Assembly (NCBI RefSeq): GCF_035573695.1
Contig: NZ_CP121694.1
Span: 596,501 to 660,500 of the forward strand
Reading direction: 5' to 3'
Length of the DNA stretch: 64,000 bases
Source: Metallumcola ferriviriculae
Lineage (GTDB): Bacteria > Bacillota > JADQBR01
The notes beneath the pieces were generated by a model that was not told the origin of the DNA, searched no databases, and saw nothing but the letters and a program-made list of their open reading frames with translations. Made by a program: the position numbers and the translations under genes. This document shows, piece by piece, positions 1-12,366 of the stretch; within the stretch, counting starts at the first letter, position 1; each line of letters begins with the position of its first letter.

Positions 1-1185
1 GAGAACAGGCAGAGGACAAGCTTAGAGCTGATTGCTTCTGAGAACTTTGTTAGTGAGGCCGTATTGGAAGCGTTGGGGACAGTGCTGACAAATAAATATG
101 CCGAGGGATATCCGGGGCGGCGTTATTACGGCGGCTGCCAATTTGTAGATATTGCAGAAGAGCTGGCAATTGAAAGGGCCAAAGAATTATTTGGCGCTGA
201 GCATGTCAATGTGCAGCCGCACTCCGGTGCCCAGGCCAACGGTGCCGTATATTTTGCGCTCCTCAAACCCGGTGATACCGTTTTGGGTATGAATTTGGCC
301 CATGGCGGCCACCTGACTCATGGCAGCCCGGTGAATATTTCCGGAAAATATTATTCTTTTGTACCTTACGGGGTGAGCGAAAAGGATGAAAAATTGGATT
401 ACGAGGAAATAGAGCGTTTAGCCCAAGAGCATCAACCAAAGCTGATTGTTGCCGGCGCCAGCGCATATCCTCGTGAACTGGATTTCCCCCGTCTGCGTAA
501 TATTGCTGATGCCGTTGCTAGTAAGCTGATGGTGGACATGGCCCATATTGCCGGTTTGGTGGCCGCGGGGGTACACCCGTCGCCGGTACCGCTGGCAGAT
601 TTTGTCACCACCACAACCCATAAAACCTTGCGCGGCCCCCGGGGCGGAATGATACTATGCAAGAAAGAATACGGCCAAGCCGTTGATAAAGCCATTTTCC
701 CCGGCACCCAGGGTGGCCCGCTGATGCATGTAATTGCAGCTAAGGCAGTTGCCTTTAAAGAAGCGCTGGGCGAGGATTTTAAGGTTTATCAGCATCAGAT
801 AGTTAAAAACGCCAAGCGCCTCGCGGCTGCCTTGGCAGATAAAGGTTTCAGGTTAGTTTCTGGTGGAACAGACAATCACATGATGCTGGTGGATCTGCGT
901 TCTCATGGGATTACCGGGAAGGAAGCCGAAGATATGCTGGAGGAAATCGGTATAACCGTCAACAAGAATGCCATTCCCTTCGATCCCGAAAAGCCGACCG
1001 TTACCAGCGGCATACGGGTAGGCACGCCGGCCATTACTACCAGGGGACTGGATGAGGCGGCCATGGAAGAAGTTGCCGAAGCAATGGCCTTGGCTCTAGA
1101 CAAGCATGATGAGGGCGCTAAGGCGAAAGCTCAGGACATAGTGCAAGCTCTTTGCCGCCGTTTCCCGCTATACTCTACATTTTAA
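1..1185 (+). CDS. glyA: Serine hydroxymethyltransferase, 5' end outside the window
   Basis: PLP enzyme that interconverts serine and glycine and loads one-carbon units on tetrahydrofolate in the cytoplasm. The frame is open from base 1, and the first visible residues ([16 protein letters not shown]) are the conserved SHMT N-terminal region, so only about 20 codons lie upstream. An internal TTG at 64 is not a start. Other family marks are the YPGRRYYGG stretch and [14 protein letters not shown], whose lysine (codon 622-624) should carry PLP. It is followed by upp, as in Bacillus. A hairpin lies in the gap to upp. Confidence 0.96.
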   Translation, partial: ENRQRTSLELIASENFVSEAVLEALGTVLTNKYAEGYPGRRYYGGCQFVDIAEELAIERAKELFGAEHVNVQPHSGAQANGAVYFALLKPGDTVLGMNLAHGGHLTHGSPVNISGKYYSFVPYGVSEKDEKLDYEEIERLAQEHQPKLIVAGASAYPRELDFPRLRNIADAVASKLMVDMAHIAGLVAAGVHPSPVPLADFVTTTTHKTLRGPRGGMILCKKEYGQAVDKAIFPGTQGGPLMHVIAAKAVAFKEALGEDFKVYQHQIVKNAKRLAAALADKGFRLVSGGTDNHMMLVDLRSHGITGKEAEDMLEEIGITVNKNAIPFDPEKPTVTSGIRVGTPAITTRGLDEAAMEEVAEAMALALDKHDEGAKAKAQDIVQALCRRFPLYSTF

Positions 1186-1302
1186 ATCAAGGATTATGTG
1201 AGCGTCGAACGCGTGTGAGTCAATCATAGGACAAAATAGCTTATAAGAAAATTTATAAATAGTTTAATAATGGTATTATGAAATTTGACAAATAGTTTGA
1301 CA

Positions 1303-1347
1303 AATAACTTGACAAAATGGTGCCTGACACCATTTTGTCAAGTTATT
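1303..1347. repeat. 18-bp perfect inverted repeat in the upp leader
   Basis: Arms 1303-1320 and 1330-1347 are exact reverse complements around a 9-nt loop. The centre carries the 13-mer GGTGCCTGACACC, which also occurs near 47,920 and, reversed, near 18,469. No U-run follows, so this is not a classic terminator. It ends 25 nt before the upp start and could act as an attenuator, an mRNA stabiliser or a small dispersed repeat. Confidence 0.8.
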
Positions 1348-1372
1348 GAAATCGGAAATTGGGGGTGCGCGC

Positions 1373-2002
1373 ATGTCAAAAGTATACGTATTGGATCACC
1401 CGTTGATTCAGCATAAGCTGACGCTGATCAGGGATGAAAGCACCGGTTCTAAGGAGTTTCGGGAATTGGTGGAAGAGGTGGCAATGCTTATGGCCTATGA
1501 GGTGACCCGGGACTTCCCTTTGGAAGAAGTGAGTATAAAGACTCCGGTGGGGCCGGCCAAGGCCAGGGTTATTTCCGGGCGCAAGGTGGGGATTGTACCC
1601 ATTCTTCGTGCTGGATTAGGAATGGTTAGTGGTATGTTGGAATTGATTCCTACGGCCAAGGTGGGTCATGTGGGTCTTTATCGTGACCCGGATACACTGC
1701 AGCCGGTGGAATATTACTGTAAGCTGCCTACCGATGTCACGGAACGGGACTTAATTATTATCGACCCGATGCTGGCTACCGGTGGTTCTGCTGCCGCGGC
1801 TATTCAGTTTCTTAAGGACCGGGGGGTCAAGAATATTAAATTGGTCTGTCTGATCGCAGCTCCTGAAGGTATTGACAATGTCCAAGAGCAACATGATGAT
1901 GTGGATATTTATACTGCCGCAGTTGACGAAAAGCTTAATGAACATGGCTATATAGTACCCGGTCTCGGTGATGCCGGCGACCGGCTGTTCGGTACTAAAT
2001 AA
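1373..2002 (+). CDS. upp: Uracil phosphoribosyltransferase
   Basis: Pyrimidine salvage enzyme: uracil + PRPP gives UMP + PPi. The product is 209 residues, the normal length. It has the type I PRTase signature [12 protein letters not shown] and the C-terminal [14 protein letters not shown] typical of Upp. The ATG at 1373 is chosen because GGGGGTG lies about 7 nt upstream; an open frame from a TTG at 1346 would include the distal arm of the leader hairpin. It sits between glyA and comEB, the conserved Firmicute order. Confidence 0.95.
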   Translation: MSKVYVLDHPLIQHKLTLIRDESTGSKEFRELVEEVAMLMAYEVTRDFPLEEVSIKTPVGPAKARVISGRKVGIVPILRAGLGMVSGMLELIPTAKVGHVGLYRDPDTLQPVEYYCKLPTDVTERDLIIIDPMLATGGSAAAAIQFLKDRGVKNIKLVCLIAAPEGIDNVQEQHDDVDIYTAAVDEKLNEHGYIVPGLGDAGDRLFGTK

Positions 2003-2019
2003 CTGGGGAGAGGATGCCC

Positions 2020-2496
2020 TTGACTGAAAAAGTAGGTGCTCGTCCCGGCTGGGACGAGTATTTTATGGAAATAGCGCAAACTGTGGCCAGGCGTTCTACC
2101 TGTAAAAGACGGCAGGTGGGGGCGGTGGCTGTTAAGGATAAGCGAATACTGAGCACCGGCTATAACGGTGCGCCGGCCGGAATTGCTCATTGTGCTGAGA
2201 CCGGATGCCTGCGGGAGCAGATGCAGGTGCCCCCGGGTGAACGGCATGAATTGTGCCGTGGGCTCCATGCCGAGCAAAACAGTATTATTCAAGCAGCGGT
2301 ACATGGGGTGAGTATCAAGGGGGCAACATTTTATGTCACCCACCAACCCTGTGTGGTATGTGCGAAGATGCTGATAAATGCCGGCGCGGAAAAAATTATT
2401 ATCTTGGAAGATTATCCTGACCAACTGTCTCGGGAGATGTTTCAGCAGGCAGGTATTTTAGTGGAAAAATTCGGGGAGAGAAACGAGGGGAAATAA
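2020..2496 (+). CDS. comEB: ComEB-type dCMP deaminase
   Basis: Zinc-dependent deaminase of the cytidine/deoxycytidylate family, expected to convert dCMP to dUMP for thymidylate synthesis. The zinc site is visible as GLHAEQNS (His and catalytic Glu) and HQPCVVCAK (two Cys), with extra Cys/His typical of the dCMP deaminase branch (HCAETGC). The Shine-Dalgarno GGGGAGAGG abuts the ATG at 2014, so the in-frame TTG at 2020, 9 nt after the GGAG core, is preferred; the ATG remains possible. The gene starts 18 nt after upp and abuts the MazG-like gene, suggesting one transcript. Confidence 0.9.
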   Translation: MTEKVGARPGWDEYFMEIAQTVARRSTCKRRQVGAVAVKDKRILSTGYNGAPAGIAHCAETGCLREQMQVPPGERHELCRGLHAEQNSIIQAAVHGVSIKGATFYVTHQPCVVCAKMLINAGAEKIIILEDYPDQLSREMFQQAGILVEKFGERNEGK

Positions 2497-2808
2497 GTGC
2501 AGAAAAAAATTGTCGCCCTGCCCCGGTTAAACCAACTTTCACCGACCTTGGAGTCCACCGCTTTGAAGCTGATGGAGGAGACCGGCGAATTGGCTCAGGC
2601 CATGGGCAAATTTCGCGGACTGAACGGTGAACAGGACCGGGTGGGGGAAAAAGAAGTTATGACCATGATTACCCAAGAATTATTGGATGTAGCCCAAACC
2701 GCAGTATCAATGATGTTTGTGCTGGAGGAACATTATGACGTCAATATTGATGATGCATTGGAAGAACATATCAATAAGTTGATCAGCAAAGGATATTTGT
2801 CGGATTAA
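2497..2808 (+). CDS. MazG-like nucleotide pyrophosphohydrolase
   Basis: Small all-alpha NTP-PPase fold protein of 103 residues. The motif LKLMEETGELAQAM followed by ELLDVAQTAVSMM gives the EExxE...ExxD arrangement that binds magnesium in MazG-like enzymes. Likely role: hydrolysis of a non-canonical or excess nucleoside triphosphate, fitting its place directly after the dCMP deaminase. It starts with GTG with no gap after comEB; GAGGGG in the comEB 3' end serves as ribosome site. The substrate cannot be told from sequence. Confidence 0.82.
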   Translation: MQKKIVALPRLNQLSPTLESTALKLMEETGELAQAMGKFRGLNGEQDRVGEKEVMTMITQELLDVAQTAVSMMFVLEEHYDVNIDDALEEHINKLISKGYLSD

Positions 2809-2841
2809 ATAGCGAAGTATTTTACTAGGAGGACGACGAAT

Positions 2842-4008
2842 ATGCCCAAAATACTAACGATATTTGGCACCAGGCCCGAGGCCATAAAAATGGCGCCGTT
2901 GGTCACTGCCTTAAAAAGGCAGCCGGAATATGAGACGGTAGTGGCAGTTTCCGCTCAACATCGCGAAATGCTTGATCAGGTGCTGGGTCTGTTTCACATT
3001 AGCCCGGACTATGATTTGGATATTATGCGGCACGGTCAGAGTTTAACTCAGGTGACCTCCAGAGTGCTAAATGGCCTAGAAGAAGTAATTGTCAAGGAAC
3101 AACCGGACATGATTTTAGTGCACGGTGATACCACCACTACCTTTGTGGCGGCCCTCGCCGGATACTATCAGCAGACAGCGGTGGGTCATGTGGAAGCCGG
3201 ACTGCGTACCGGCAATAAGTATTCGCCGTACCCTGAAGAAATGAATCGGCGCCTTGCCGGTGCACTTACCGACTTACATTTTGCACCTACGGATGAGGCC
3301 CGGGATAATCTGCTGGCCGAGGGGACAGCACCGGATAAGATATTTGTTACGGGAAACACGGTCATTGACGCATTGCTGACTACCGTAGATAAAAGATTTC
3401 AATTCGCTGACCCGGTCTTGGAGGAGTTAACTGCATCAGGTAAAAAGTTTCTGTTGTTAACTGCGCACCGTCGAGAAAACTGGGGTAAACCAATGGCAAG
3501 AATCTTTCGGGCAGTGAAGAGATTAGCCGACAATCACCCCGAAATGGCTGTGGTTTTTCCTGTCCACAAAAACCCCCGGGTGCGGCAGCTGGCCCATGAA
3601 ATCTTGGGTGGCCATGCCGGGGTGGTACTTATTGAACCGTTAGACTACCAGCCATTTGCCAACTTAATGGATCGGTCCCAATTAGTTCTTACCGACTCCG
3701 GCGGTATGCAGGAGGAGGCACCCTCGCTCGGGAAGCCGGTACTGGTACTAAGAGATACCACCGAGCGCCCGGAAGCAGTGGTAGCAGGCACAGTACGACT
3801 TGTGGGTACCGACGAGGAAAAGATTTTTCGTCAGGCAGAGAAGGTACTTACTGATCCTGATGAATATGCGCAGATGGCCCAGGCAACCAACCCCTATGGA
3901 GACGGACAGGCTTGTAAAAGAATTATTCAATGTCTTGATTACTACTTTGGTTTGCGTTCGGAGCAGCCAATGGAGTTTAACTATTCTGGGGAGATAGGTA
4001 AGTATTAA
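2842..4008 (+). CDS. wecB: UDP-N-acetylglucosamine 2-epimerase (non-hydrolysing)
   Basis: Interconverts UDP-GlcNAc and UDP-ManNAc, the precursor used by TagA/WecG glycosyltransferases in wall-polymer linkage units. At 388 residues it is full length. It shows the N-terminal GTRPEAIKMAP, the central TAHRRENWG and the C-terminal LTDSGGMQEEAPSLGKP typical of the GT-B-like epimerases. AGGAGG precedes the ATG. In Bacillus the orthologue mnaA sits in the same position before the atp operon. A tagA homologue lies in this window at 22,891, so the two may act in one pathway. Confidence 0.94.
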   Translation: MPKILTIFGTRPEAIKMAPLVTALKRQPEYETVVAVSAQHREMLDQVLGLFHISPDYDLDIMRHGQSLTQVTSRVLNGLEEVIVKEQPDMILVHGDTTTTFVAALAGYYQQTAVGHVEAGLRTGNKYSPYPEEMNRRLAGALTDLHFAPTDEARDNLLAEGTAPDKIFVTGNTVIDALLTTVDKRFQFADPVLEELTASGKKFLLLTAHRRENWGKPMARIFRAVKRLADNHPEMAVVFPVHKNPRVRQLAHEILGGHAGVVLIEPLDYQPFANLMDRSQLVLTDSGGMQEEAPSLGKPVLVLRDTTERPEAVVAGTVRLVGTDEEKIFRQAEKVLTDPDEYAQMAQATNPYGDGQACKRIIQCLDYYFGLRSEQPMEFNYSGEIGKY

Positions 4009-4134
4009 GAATATTAAGTGATAAGGTTCAAAAAACTTTGTCTTAAAAAAAGGAATTTTTTACTTCAGCGAGAATATAAGTGTCTGTACCTTGTATACAT
4101 ACTTGAGAAGTAAAGCACATGATGGCTTAAAGAA

Positions 4135-4157
4135 AGGTGTCACCCGTTAAGACACCG
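4135..4157. other. Small hairpin in the atp operon leader
   Basis: GGTGTC and GACACC pair across 9 nt within the 266-nt gap between wecB and the first atp gene. No T-run follows. The gap otherwise shows only AT-rich DNA with no clear promoter consensus. Confidence 0.4.
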
Positions 4158-4274
4158 ACCAATTATAGAAATAAAAATTGTCAGAAAGTTTAATTATAGC
4201 AATAAATGCATAAATTTGGTGTCAAATGAAAAATTAAGAAGAGTACCCCAGAGATATCTCAGGGAAGTGAAACC

Positions 4275-4532
4275 ATGAAAAAGGATTATTGGAATTACGC
4301 CCGTTACGCTAACTTTGCTCTCTCCTTCGGAATTACCATGGCACTGAGTATTTTTTTAGGCCTTTATGGAGGCAGTTGGTTGGACAAGCGGCTTGGTACC
4401 TCACCCTGGTTTCTGTTGACGGGCATCTTATTGGGGGTTGCGGTTTCCTTTAAAGCCCTCTTATCTGAATTAATGGTCTTACAGAAAACAGAGGACACGA
4501 TCCCGGAGGATGATAACGAAAAAGAGGAATGA
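4275..4532 (+). CDS. AtpZ/AtpI-type F0F1 accessory membrane protein
   Basis: 85-residue protein with two transmembrane segments (about residues 15-35 and 45-65) separated by GGSWLDKRLGTSP, the hallmark of the AtpZ family (putative F0F1-ATPase subunit/Mg2+ transporter). Such proteins precede ATP synthase genes and are thought to help c-ring assembly or ion supply. The acidic tail overlaps the next start by 4 bp (ATGA), pointing to translational coupling. Family function is only partly known. Confidence 0.85.
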   Translation: MKKDYWNYARYANFALSFGITMALSIFLGLYGGSWLDKRLGTSPWFLLTGILLGVAVSFKALLSELMVLQKTEDTIPEDDNEKEE

Positions 4533-4912
4533 AAAGTTTGGGTCAATACCAGCAAGCTCAACTGCCAAAAATAAGACAAATCATAGTAATGGGTTTAGTC
4601 TTGGCCGGCATAGCCGTAATTTTCGGCCAGTTTTCTGTGGCAATGGGCATTGCAGCAGGAGTACCCGTCAGTGTTATTAATTATTACCTGATGGTAAGCG
4701 CTATAGATAGTGCTGCTACTGCTGAGGGAGAGACAACCCAAACCTTTTTTATGCGCCGATTTTTGTACCGCACGCTGATAACCTTTACTACTTTGTTTCT
4801 TTCCCTTCTGGGAGGTGTCCAATTTATGTTGGGCATGGCGGTGGGCCTGTCCCTACAGATGTTGGTGCACTTATTGGAAGGTATTAGTTTAATATTTTAC
4901 AAAAGGGGGTGA
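4529..4912 (+). CDS. atpI: ATP synthase subunit I (AtpI)
   Basis: 127-residue protein with four hydrophobic segments, in the position and size of ATP synthase protein I, which assists assembly of the c-ring. The sequence is weakly conserved as expected; the call rests on topology, the polar N-terminus and the location between AtpZ and subunit a. It overlaps the upstream gene by 4 bp and ends 4 nt before atpB. Confidence 0.82.
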   Translation: MKSLGQYQQAQLPKIRQIIVMGLVLAGIAVIFGQFSVAMGIAAGVPVSVINYYLMVSAIDSAATAEGETTQTFFMRRFLYRTLITFTTLFLSLLGGVQFMLGMAVGLSLQMLVHLLEGISLIFYKRG

Positions 4913-4916
4913 TTTT

Positions 4917-5606
4917 GTGGAAGAGAAACTACAGGAGCTTGCGGCAGTGATGGAACACTTAAAGCCCCATGATGTATTGGTCTTGGGCAGTGTCCATATC
5001 ACCTCCACGGTGGTGACTACCTGGATGGTAATGGCAGTACTTTTCACCGCAGTCTTTTTGGCTACCCGCAATTTAAACAGCAAACCCCGCGGCGTGCAGC
5101 ATCTGTTGGAACTTCTGATTGGTTTTATCGAGGGAATGCTGGAAGATGCTATGGGCAAAAAAGGTAAGAAATATTTACCGCTGGTTGCTACTTTGTTTGT
5201 CTTTATTCTCAGTCTGAATTTATCCTGGTTTATTCCTACGGTGAAACCGCCGACCATCGACTTGAGCACCACTGCGGCATTCGGTGTGGCTACTATTGTG
5301 CTTATTCAAATTTTTGCCATCCAGCACAAGGGCATAAAGGGTTACCTGCATCATTTCGCGGAACCTACTCCCATTTTGGCACCGCTTACCATCGTAGAGG
5401 AATTTGTAAAACCGATTTCGCTTTCTTTGCGTCTGTTTGGTAACATGTTTGGCGAAAAGATGGTTGTTACCATCCTTTTCATATTGCTGCCCTTAATTGT
5501 CCCTACCCCAATCATGCTTTTGGGTGTACTGATGGGATTAATTCAGGCACTGGTTTTCACCATTCTGCCTGTGACCTACATTCAGGCATTCATCCAAGGT
5601 CACTAA
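4917..5606 (+). CDS. atpB: ATP synthase F0 subunit a
   Basis: Membrane stator subunit that forms the two ion half-channels against the c-ring. The 229-residue protein has at least five membrane helices. The key segment SLSLRLFGNMFGE holds the invariant Arg facing the c-ring carboxylate, and the C-terminal helix has LPVTYIQAFIQ. GTG start at 4917 after GGGGGTG. First structural gene of the operon a-c-b-delta-alpha-gamma-beta-epsilon. Confidence 0.96.
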   Translation: MEEKLQELAAVMEHLKPHDVLVLGSVHITSTVVTTWMVMAVLFTAVFLATRNLNSKPRGVQHLLELLIGFIEGMLEDAMGKKGKKYLPLVATLFVFILSLNLSWFIPTVKPPTIDLSTTAAFGVATIVLIQIFAIQHKGIKGYLHHFAEPTPILAPLTIVEEFVKPISLSLRLFGNMFGEKMVVTILFILLPLIVPTPIMLLGVLMGLIQALVFTILPVTYIQAFIQGH

Positions 5607-5674
5607 GCAAATCAGCTGCAAATTAGGGGCTTTATTGAAGACTTATATCAAATCTTTGAAAGGAGGGGAATTTA

Positions 5675-5899
5675 ATGACAGCTTTGGGTTTTGTCGGCGT
5701 GGGTATTGCTATGGGTTTGGCCGCTATGGGTTCTGCTTTGGGCCAGGGTAATGCATCCGCCAGTGCTATGGAAGGTATTGCCCGTCAACCGGAAGCTTCC
5801 GGTGAGATCAGAACTACTTTATTGTTAGCCCTGGCATTCATGGAAGCTCTTACACTCTTCACATTTGTTATTGCCATCTTAATGTGGACTAAGCTCTAA
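5675..5899 (+). CDS. atpE: ATP synthase F0 subunit c
   Basis: 74-residue proteolipid, two helices joined by the polar loop ARQPEASGE. The essential carboxylate is the Glu in [10 protein letters not shown] in helix 2. Gln is present in helix 1 (ALGQG), but the Ser/Thr that follows Glu in well-studied sodium-binding c subunits is Ala here, which argues for proton coupling; this is inference. A strong ribosome site (AAAGGAGGGG) fits the high copy number needed for the ring. Confidence 0.96.
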   Translation: MTALGFVGVGIAMGLAAMGSALGQGNASASAMEGIARQPEASGEIRTTLLLALAFMEALTLFTFVIAILMWTKL

Positions 5900-5989
5900 G
5901 GATTAATTTAAAAGTCTTACGGGGCGAATAGGAGAAGTGTTCTTATTCGCCCACCTACTATTTATTGGGCAAGAGGGGAGGTAAAACCC

Positions 5990-6489
5990 ATGGCAATTCT
6001 AAACGCGCTGAACTTTAACGTCTGGACATTCCTCTTACAAATAGTCAATCTTTTGGTTGTGATTGCTATTTTAAATAAATTGTTATATCAGCCTGTAGCT
6101 AAAATCATGCGTGAGCGTGAAGCACAGATAGAGGGTTCTATTAGTGAGGCTAACCGTGCCCAAAAAGACGCGGAAAAGTTGTTGGCCGAGTATGAAGAAA
6201 AAATGCAGACAGCTAAAAAAGAAGCTCAGGAGATTGTCAGCCGTGCTGATAAAATGGGCGAAGATATGAGGCAGAAGATGGTTAGCGATGCCCGGGAGGA
6301 ATCGACGAGGACGCTGGCTAAGGCCAAAGAGGAAATCGCCGGTGAAAAAGCTAAAGCACTTGCTGAAATTCGCGACGAAGTGGCTACCTTGGCCATGTTG
6401 GCTGCCGGTAAGGTTGTAGGCCGTGCAATTGATGACGAAGACCAAAGAAAACTGGTGGAGGAATTTGTATCTGAGGTAGGCGAGTTGCA

Positions 6490-6493
<4 letters not shown>
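5990..6493 (+). CDS. atpF: ATP synthase F0 subunit b
   Basis: Peripheral stalk subunit: one N-terminal membrane helix (about residues 8-30) followed by a long charged coiled coil rich in Ala, Glu, Lys and Arg. 167 residues, normal length. AGGGGAGG lies before the ATG. The stop overlaps the atpH start (ATGA), so b and delta are translationally coupled. Confidence 0.95.
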
Positions 6494-8566
<2,073 letters not shown>

Positions 8567-8649
8567 TATATTAACTGTTTCGGCATTCAGTTCTTTACTA
8601 TTATAATTCTGGATGACCGGGCAACCCCTGAAAAAGGTGGTGAGAAATT

Positions 8650-9504
8650 ATGGCCGGCATACGAGATATTAAAAGGCGTATTCGCAGTATCACGAATACG
8701 CAGCAGATTACCAAAGCGATGAAGATGGTATCAGCAGCCAAACTGCGCAAGGCCCAAGAGGCAGTAACGGCGGCTCGTCCTTATTCTAACAAATTGGAGC
8801 AAGTTCTGGCTCGTCTGGCAGCTAACGCCGAAGAACTAAGCCTGCCGCTGGCAGAGACTCGTCCAGGGAAAAAGGCTGGGTATCTGGTCATCAGCGGCGA
8901 TCGAGGCCTGGCCGGCGGTTATAATGCCAACATCCTTAAATTGGCTTTGGGAAGAATACATCAGCATGAGGAAGAAGCATCGGTAATTTGTGTCGGGCGT
9001 AAAGGCAGAGACTTTTTTCGCCGAAGAGGAATACCCATCGCCAAGGAATATCTAGATATCGGTGACAATCCCAATTTTATTCAGGCTAGGGAAATTGCCA
9101 AGGAAGTTACTGATATGTTTTTGGATGGGACCTTTGATAAAATTTATCTGGTTTATACCGAATTCATGACCGCCATGAGCCAAAATCCGACGGTCAGCCA
9201 ACTGTTGCCCATAGAATCTGAAGTGGAAAATCAGGAGGAGCAGGGTGAAGAATACATTTTCGAACCCAACGCCATGGAAGTACTGGAGGTTCTGATGCCC
9301 CGGTTTGTGGATATGGCAGTTTACCGGGTGTTGTTAGAAGCTAAGGCCAGTGAACATGGAGCTAGGATGACCGCTATGGGCGCCGCTACGGATAATGCCG
9401 ATGATATAATCGACAGGCTGACCCTGACCTTCAACAGGGCGCGGCAGGCGGCCATTACCAGAGAGATTTCCGAAATTGTGGGCGGTGCTGAGGCTCTAAA
9501 TTAG
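8650..9504 (+). CDS. atpG: ATP synthase F1 subunit gamma
   Basis: 284-residue central rotor shaft. Conserved ends are MAGIRDIKRRIRSITNTQQITKAMKMVSAAKL at the start (here split for reading: first 16 residues then the KAMKMV patch) and the C-terminal helix RARQAAITREISEIVGGAEAL. GGTGG precedes the ATG. Lies between alpha and beta as in all F-type operons. Confidence 0.96.
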   Translation: MAGIRDIKRRIRSITNTQQITKAMKMVSAAKLRKAQEAVTAARPYSNKLEQVLARLAANAEELSLPLAETRPGKKAGYLVISGDRGLAGGYNANILKLALGRIHQHEEEASVICVGRKGRDFFRRRGIPIAKEYLDIGDNPNFIQAREIAKEVTDMFLDGTFDKIYLVYTEFMTAMSQNPTVSQLLPIESEVENQEEQGEEYIFEPNAMEVLEVLMPRFVDMAVYRVLLEAKASEHGARMTAMGAATDNADDIIDRLTLTFNRARQAAITREISEIVGGAEALN

Positions 9505-9575
9505 AAAATTGCCGAATGTTTCGGCATGGCATAAAGATTTATTACGGCCGGTGAAAGTACCGGTTAGATGAATAG

Positions 9576-11003
<1,428 letters not shown>

Positions 11004-11018
11004 AAGGGCGTGGTATAA

Positions 11019-11429
11019 ATGGCTGATAAAAAATTAACAGTGGAAGTTGTTACGCCTGAACGTTCGGTAGCCGGCAAGGAAATAGATTCGCTGGTGGTGC
11101 CCGCCAGTGAAGGGTATCTGGGTGTTTTGCCGGGCCATGCGCCGTTAGTAACGGGTCTGCAGGTTGGTGTGATTACCATGAAAAACGGCGGTCAGGACGA
11201 AACTATAGCTATCAGCGGCGGTTTTATGGAAGTAATCGAGGATAAGGTAACCATTATGCCTGATACCGCTGAGACAGCCGCAGAGATTGACGCTGCTCGG
11301 GCGGAGCGCGCTAAAGAAAGGGCCGAGGAAAGACTAGAGAAAAGGCCTGAGGGATTGGATGCAGCCCGGGCAGAGGCCGCATTACAGCGGGCAATAGCAC
11401 GTATTAAGGCAGTTAAGGGAGTACGGTAA
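11019..11429 (+). CDS. atpC: ATP synthase F1 subunit epsilon
   Basis: 136-residue rotor subunit with an N-terminal beta-sandwich (LTVEVVTPERSV, LGVLPGHAPLVTGL) and a C-terminal helical hairpin rich in Ala, Glu and Arg that can inhibit ATP hydrolysis in other bacteria. 15 nt after atpD, last gene of the operon. Confidence 0.95.
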   Translation: MADKKLTVEVVTPERSVAGKEIDSLVVPASEGYLGVLPGHAPLVTGLQVGVITMKNGGQDETIAISGGFMEVIEDKVTIMPDTAETAAEIDAARAERAKERAEERLEKRPEGLDAARAEAALQRAIARIKAVKGVR

Positions 11430-11535
11430 TCGCTCCGTACGTTACAGATATTACCACGGGTCTCGTGCAGGAGATTCGTCCGTGAGCAAGAATAAGTATG
11501 GTAGTTGCTTTTAAGGCAAAGCAATTAACCTAAGG

Positions 11536-11569
11536 CACGAACACCACGGTGAAAACCGTGGTGTTCGTG
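11536..11569. terminator. 15-bp perfect hairpin after the atp operon
   Basis: CACGAACACCACGGT pairs exactly with ACCGTGGTGTTCGTG around a GAAA loop. The T-run after it is weak (TGTTTG), so termination is likely but could be imperfect. The 309-nt gap (11,430-11,738) holds nothing else clear; an 8-codon open frame follows a GGGAGG near 11,620 and is not called. Confidence 0.7.
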
Positions 11570-11738
11570 TGTTTGCGTGGGTCTTGCGCCATACACCACC
11601 CTCACAATAGATTCCCATTGGGAGGACGAGTTTGATTAGAGTATATATGTATATGTAAAATTAACAATTTTTTCAACGTCATTACCAGGAATGTTTTCCG
11701 TTAAGAGAGGAAAAATATTTTGGAAGAGGTGATATTCC

Positions 11739-12218
11739 ATGGGACGAAAGAAAATACTACTTTTACTTATTGTGGTTATGACGGTACTGGCCGCGGGATG
11801 CCTGAATGAAAAAGGAAATCCGCTGCCCAATGAAAAGGCGCCTGATCGTACGGCGCTGCAGCAGACCAATCCTAAAAGCGTAGCCGAAGAATTTATTCGC
11901 GCCCAGGCCAACAACAACCGAACTACCATGAATAAACTGATGACTACTGAATTAAAGAACAGTTTTCAGGAGAAGGATCTTTATCTCTTTAATAATGAAG
12001 CGCTAAAGGGTAAGGAAGTAGTGCTAAATAACATCAAGCTGATGGAAGAAAACACAGAAAAAGATAACGCCAAGCTGTACACAGTAGATTATGAACTGAC
12101 TTTGACAGAAGATACTTTAAAAGATGTGCGGCAGGTAACCGATTTGGTGTTTGTCACCAAAAATATCGAAAGCGGCAAATGGTTCGTTTCCACCTACCAA
12201 CACGTACTGCTGCAGTAA
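11739..12218 (+). CDS. Small lipoprotein of unknown function
   Basis: 159 residues with a lipoprotein signal: KKILLLL core and lipobox LAAGC (Cys about residue 21). The mature part (AEEFIRAQANNNRTTMNKLM, then a beta-rich C-terminus) has the look of an NTF2-like/DUF4878-type fold, but I cannot name the family. AGAGGTG precedes the ATG. It stands between atp and ywmB with its own terminator downstream, so it is probably a separate unit. Confidence 0.75.
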   Translation: MGRKKILLLLIVVMTVLAAGCLNEKGNPLPNEKAPDRTALQQTNPKSVAEEFIRAQANNNRTTMNKLMTTELKNSFQEKDLYLFNNEALKGKEVVLNNIKLMEENTEKDNAKLYTVDYELTLTEDTLKDVRQVTDLVFVTKNIESGKWFVSTYQHVLLQ

Positions 12219-12231
12219 AGATGCGTCTTCT

Positions 12232-12268
12232 GAAAGTCCATCGCAGCTCACCCGCGGTGGACTTTTTG
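12232..12268 (+). terminator. Rho-independent terminator after the lipoprotein gene
   Basis: AAAGTCCATCGC pairs with GCGGTGGACTTT (one G-T) and runs into TT. Confidence 0.65.
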
Positions 12269-12366
12269 CAGGACCTAAAAAGATGATTTCTGCCGGGTCC
12301 CCCGACTAAACAACCGTTATCTGGTAACACTAGTATTATGGTTGTTTTGAAAAGGGGGATTTTTTC

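Noticed and set aside
2014-2019. ATG 2014 as the comEB start
   Set aside because: It abuts the Shine-Dalgarno; TTG 2020 has better spacing. Kept as an alternative, not ruled out.
11620-11660. Eight-codon open frame after GGGAGG as a leader peptide
   Set aside because: Too short and not followed by any attenuator or matching gene.
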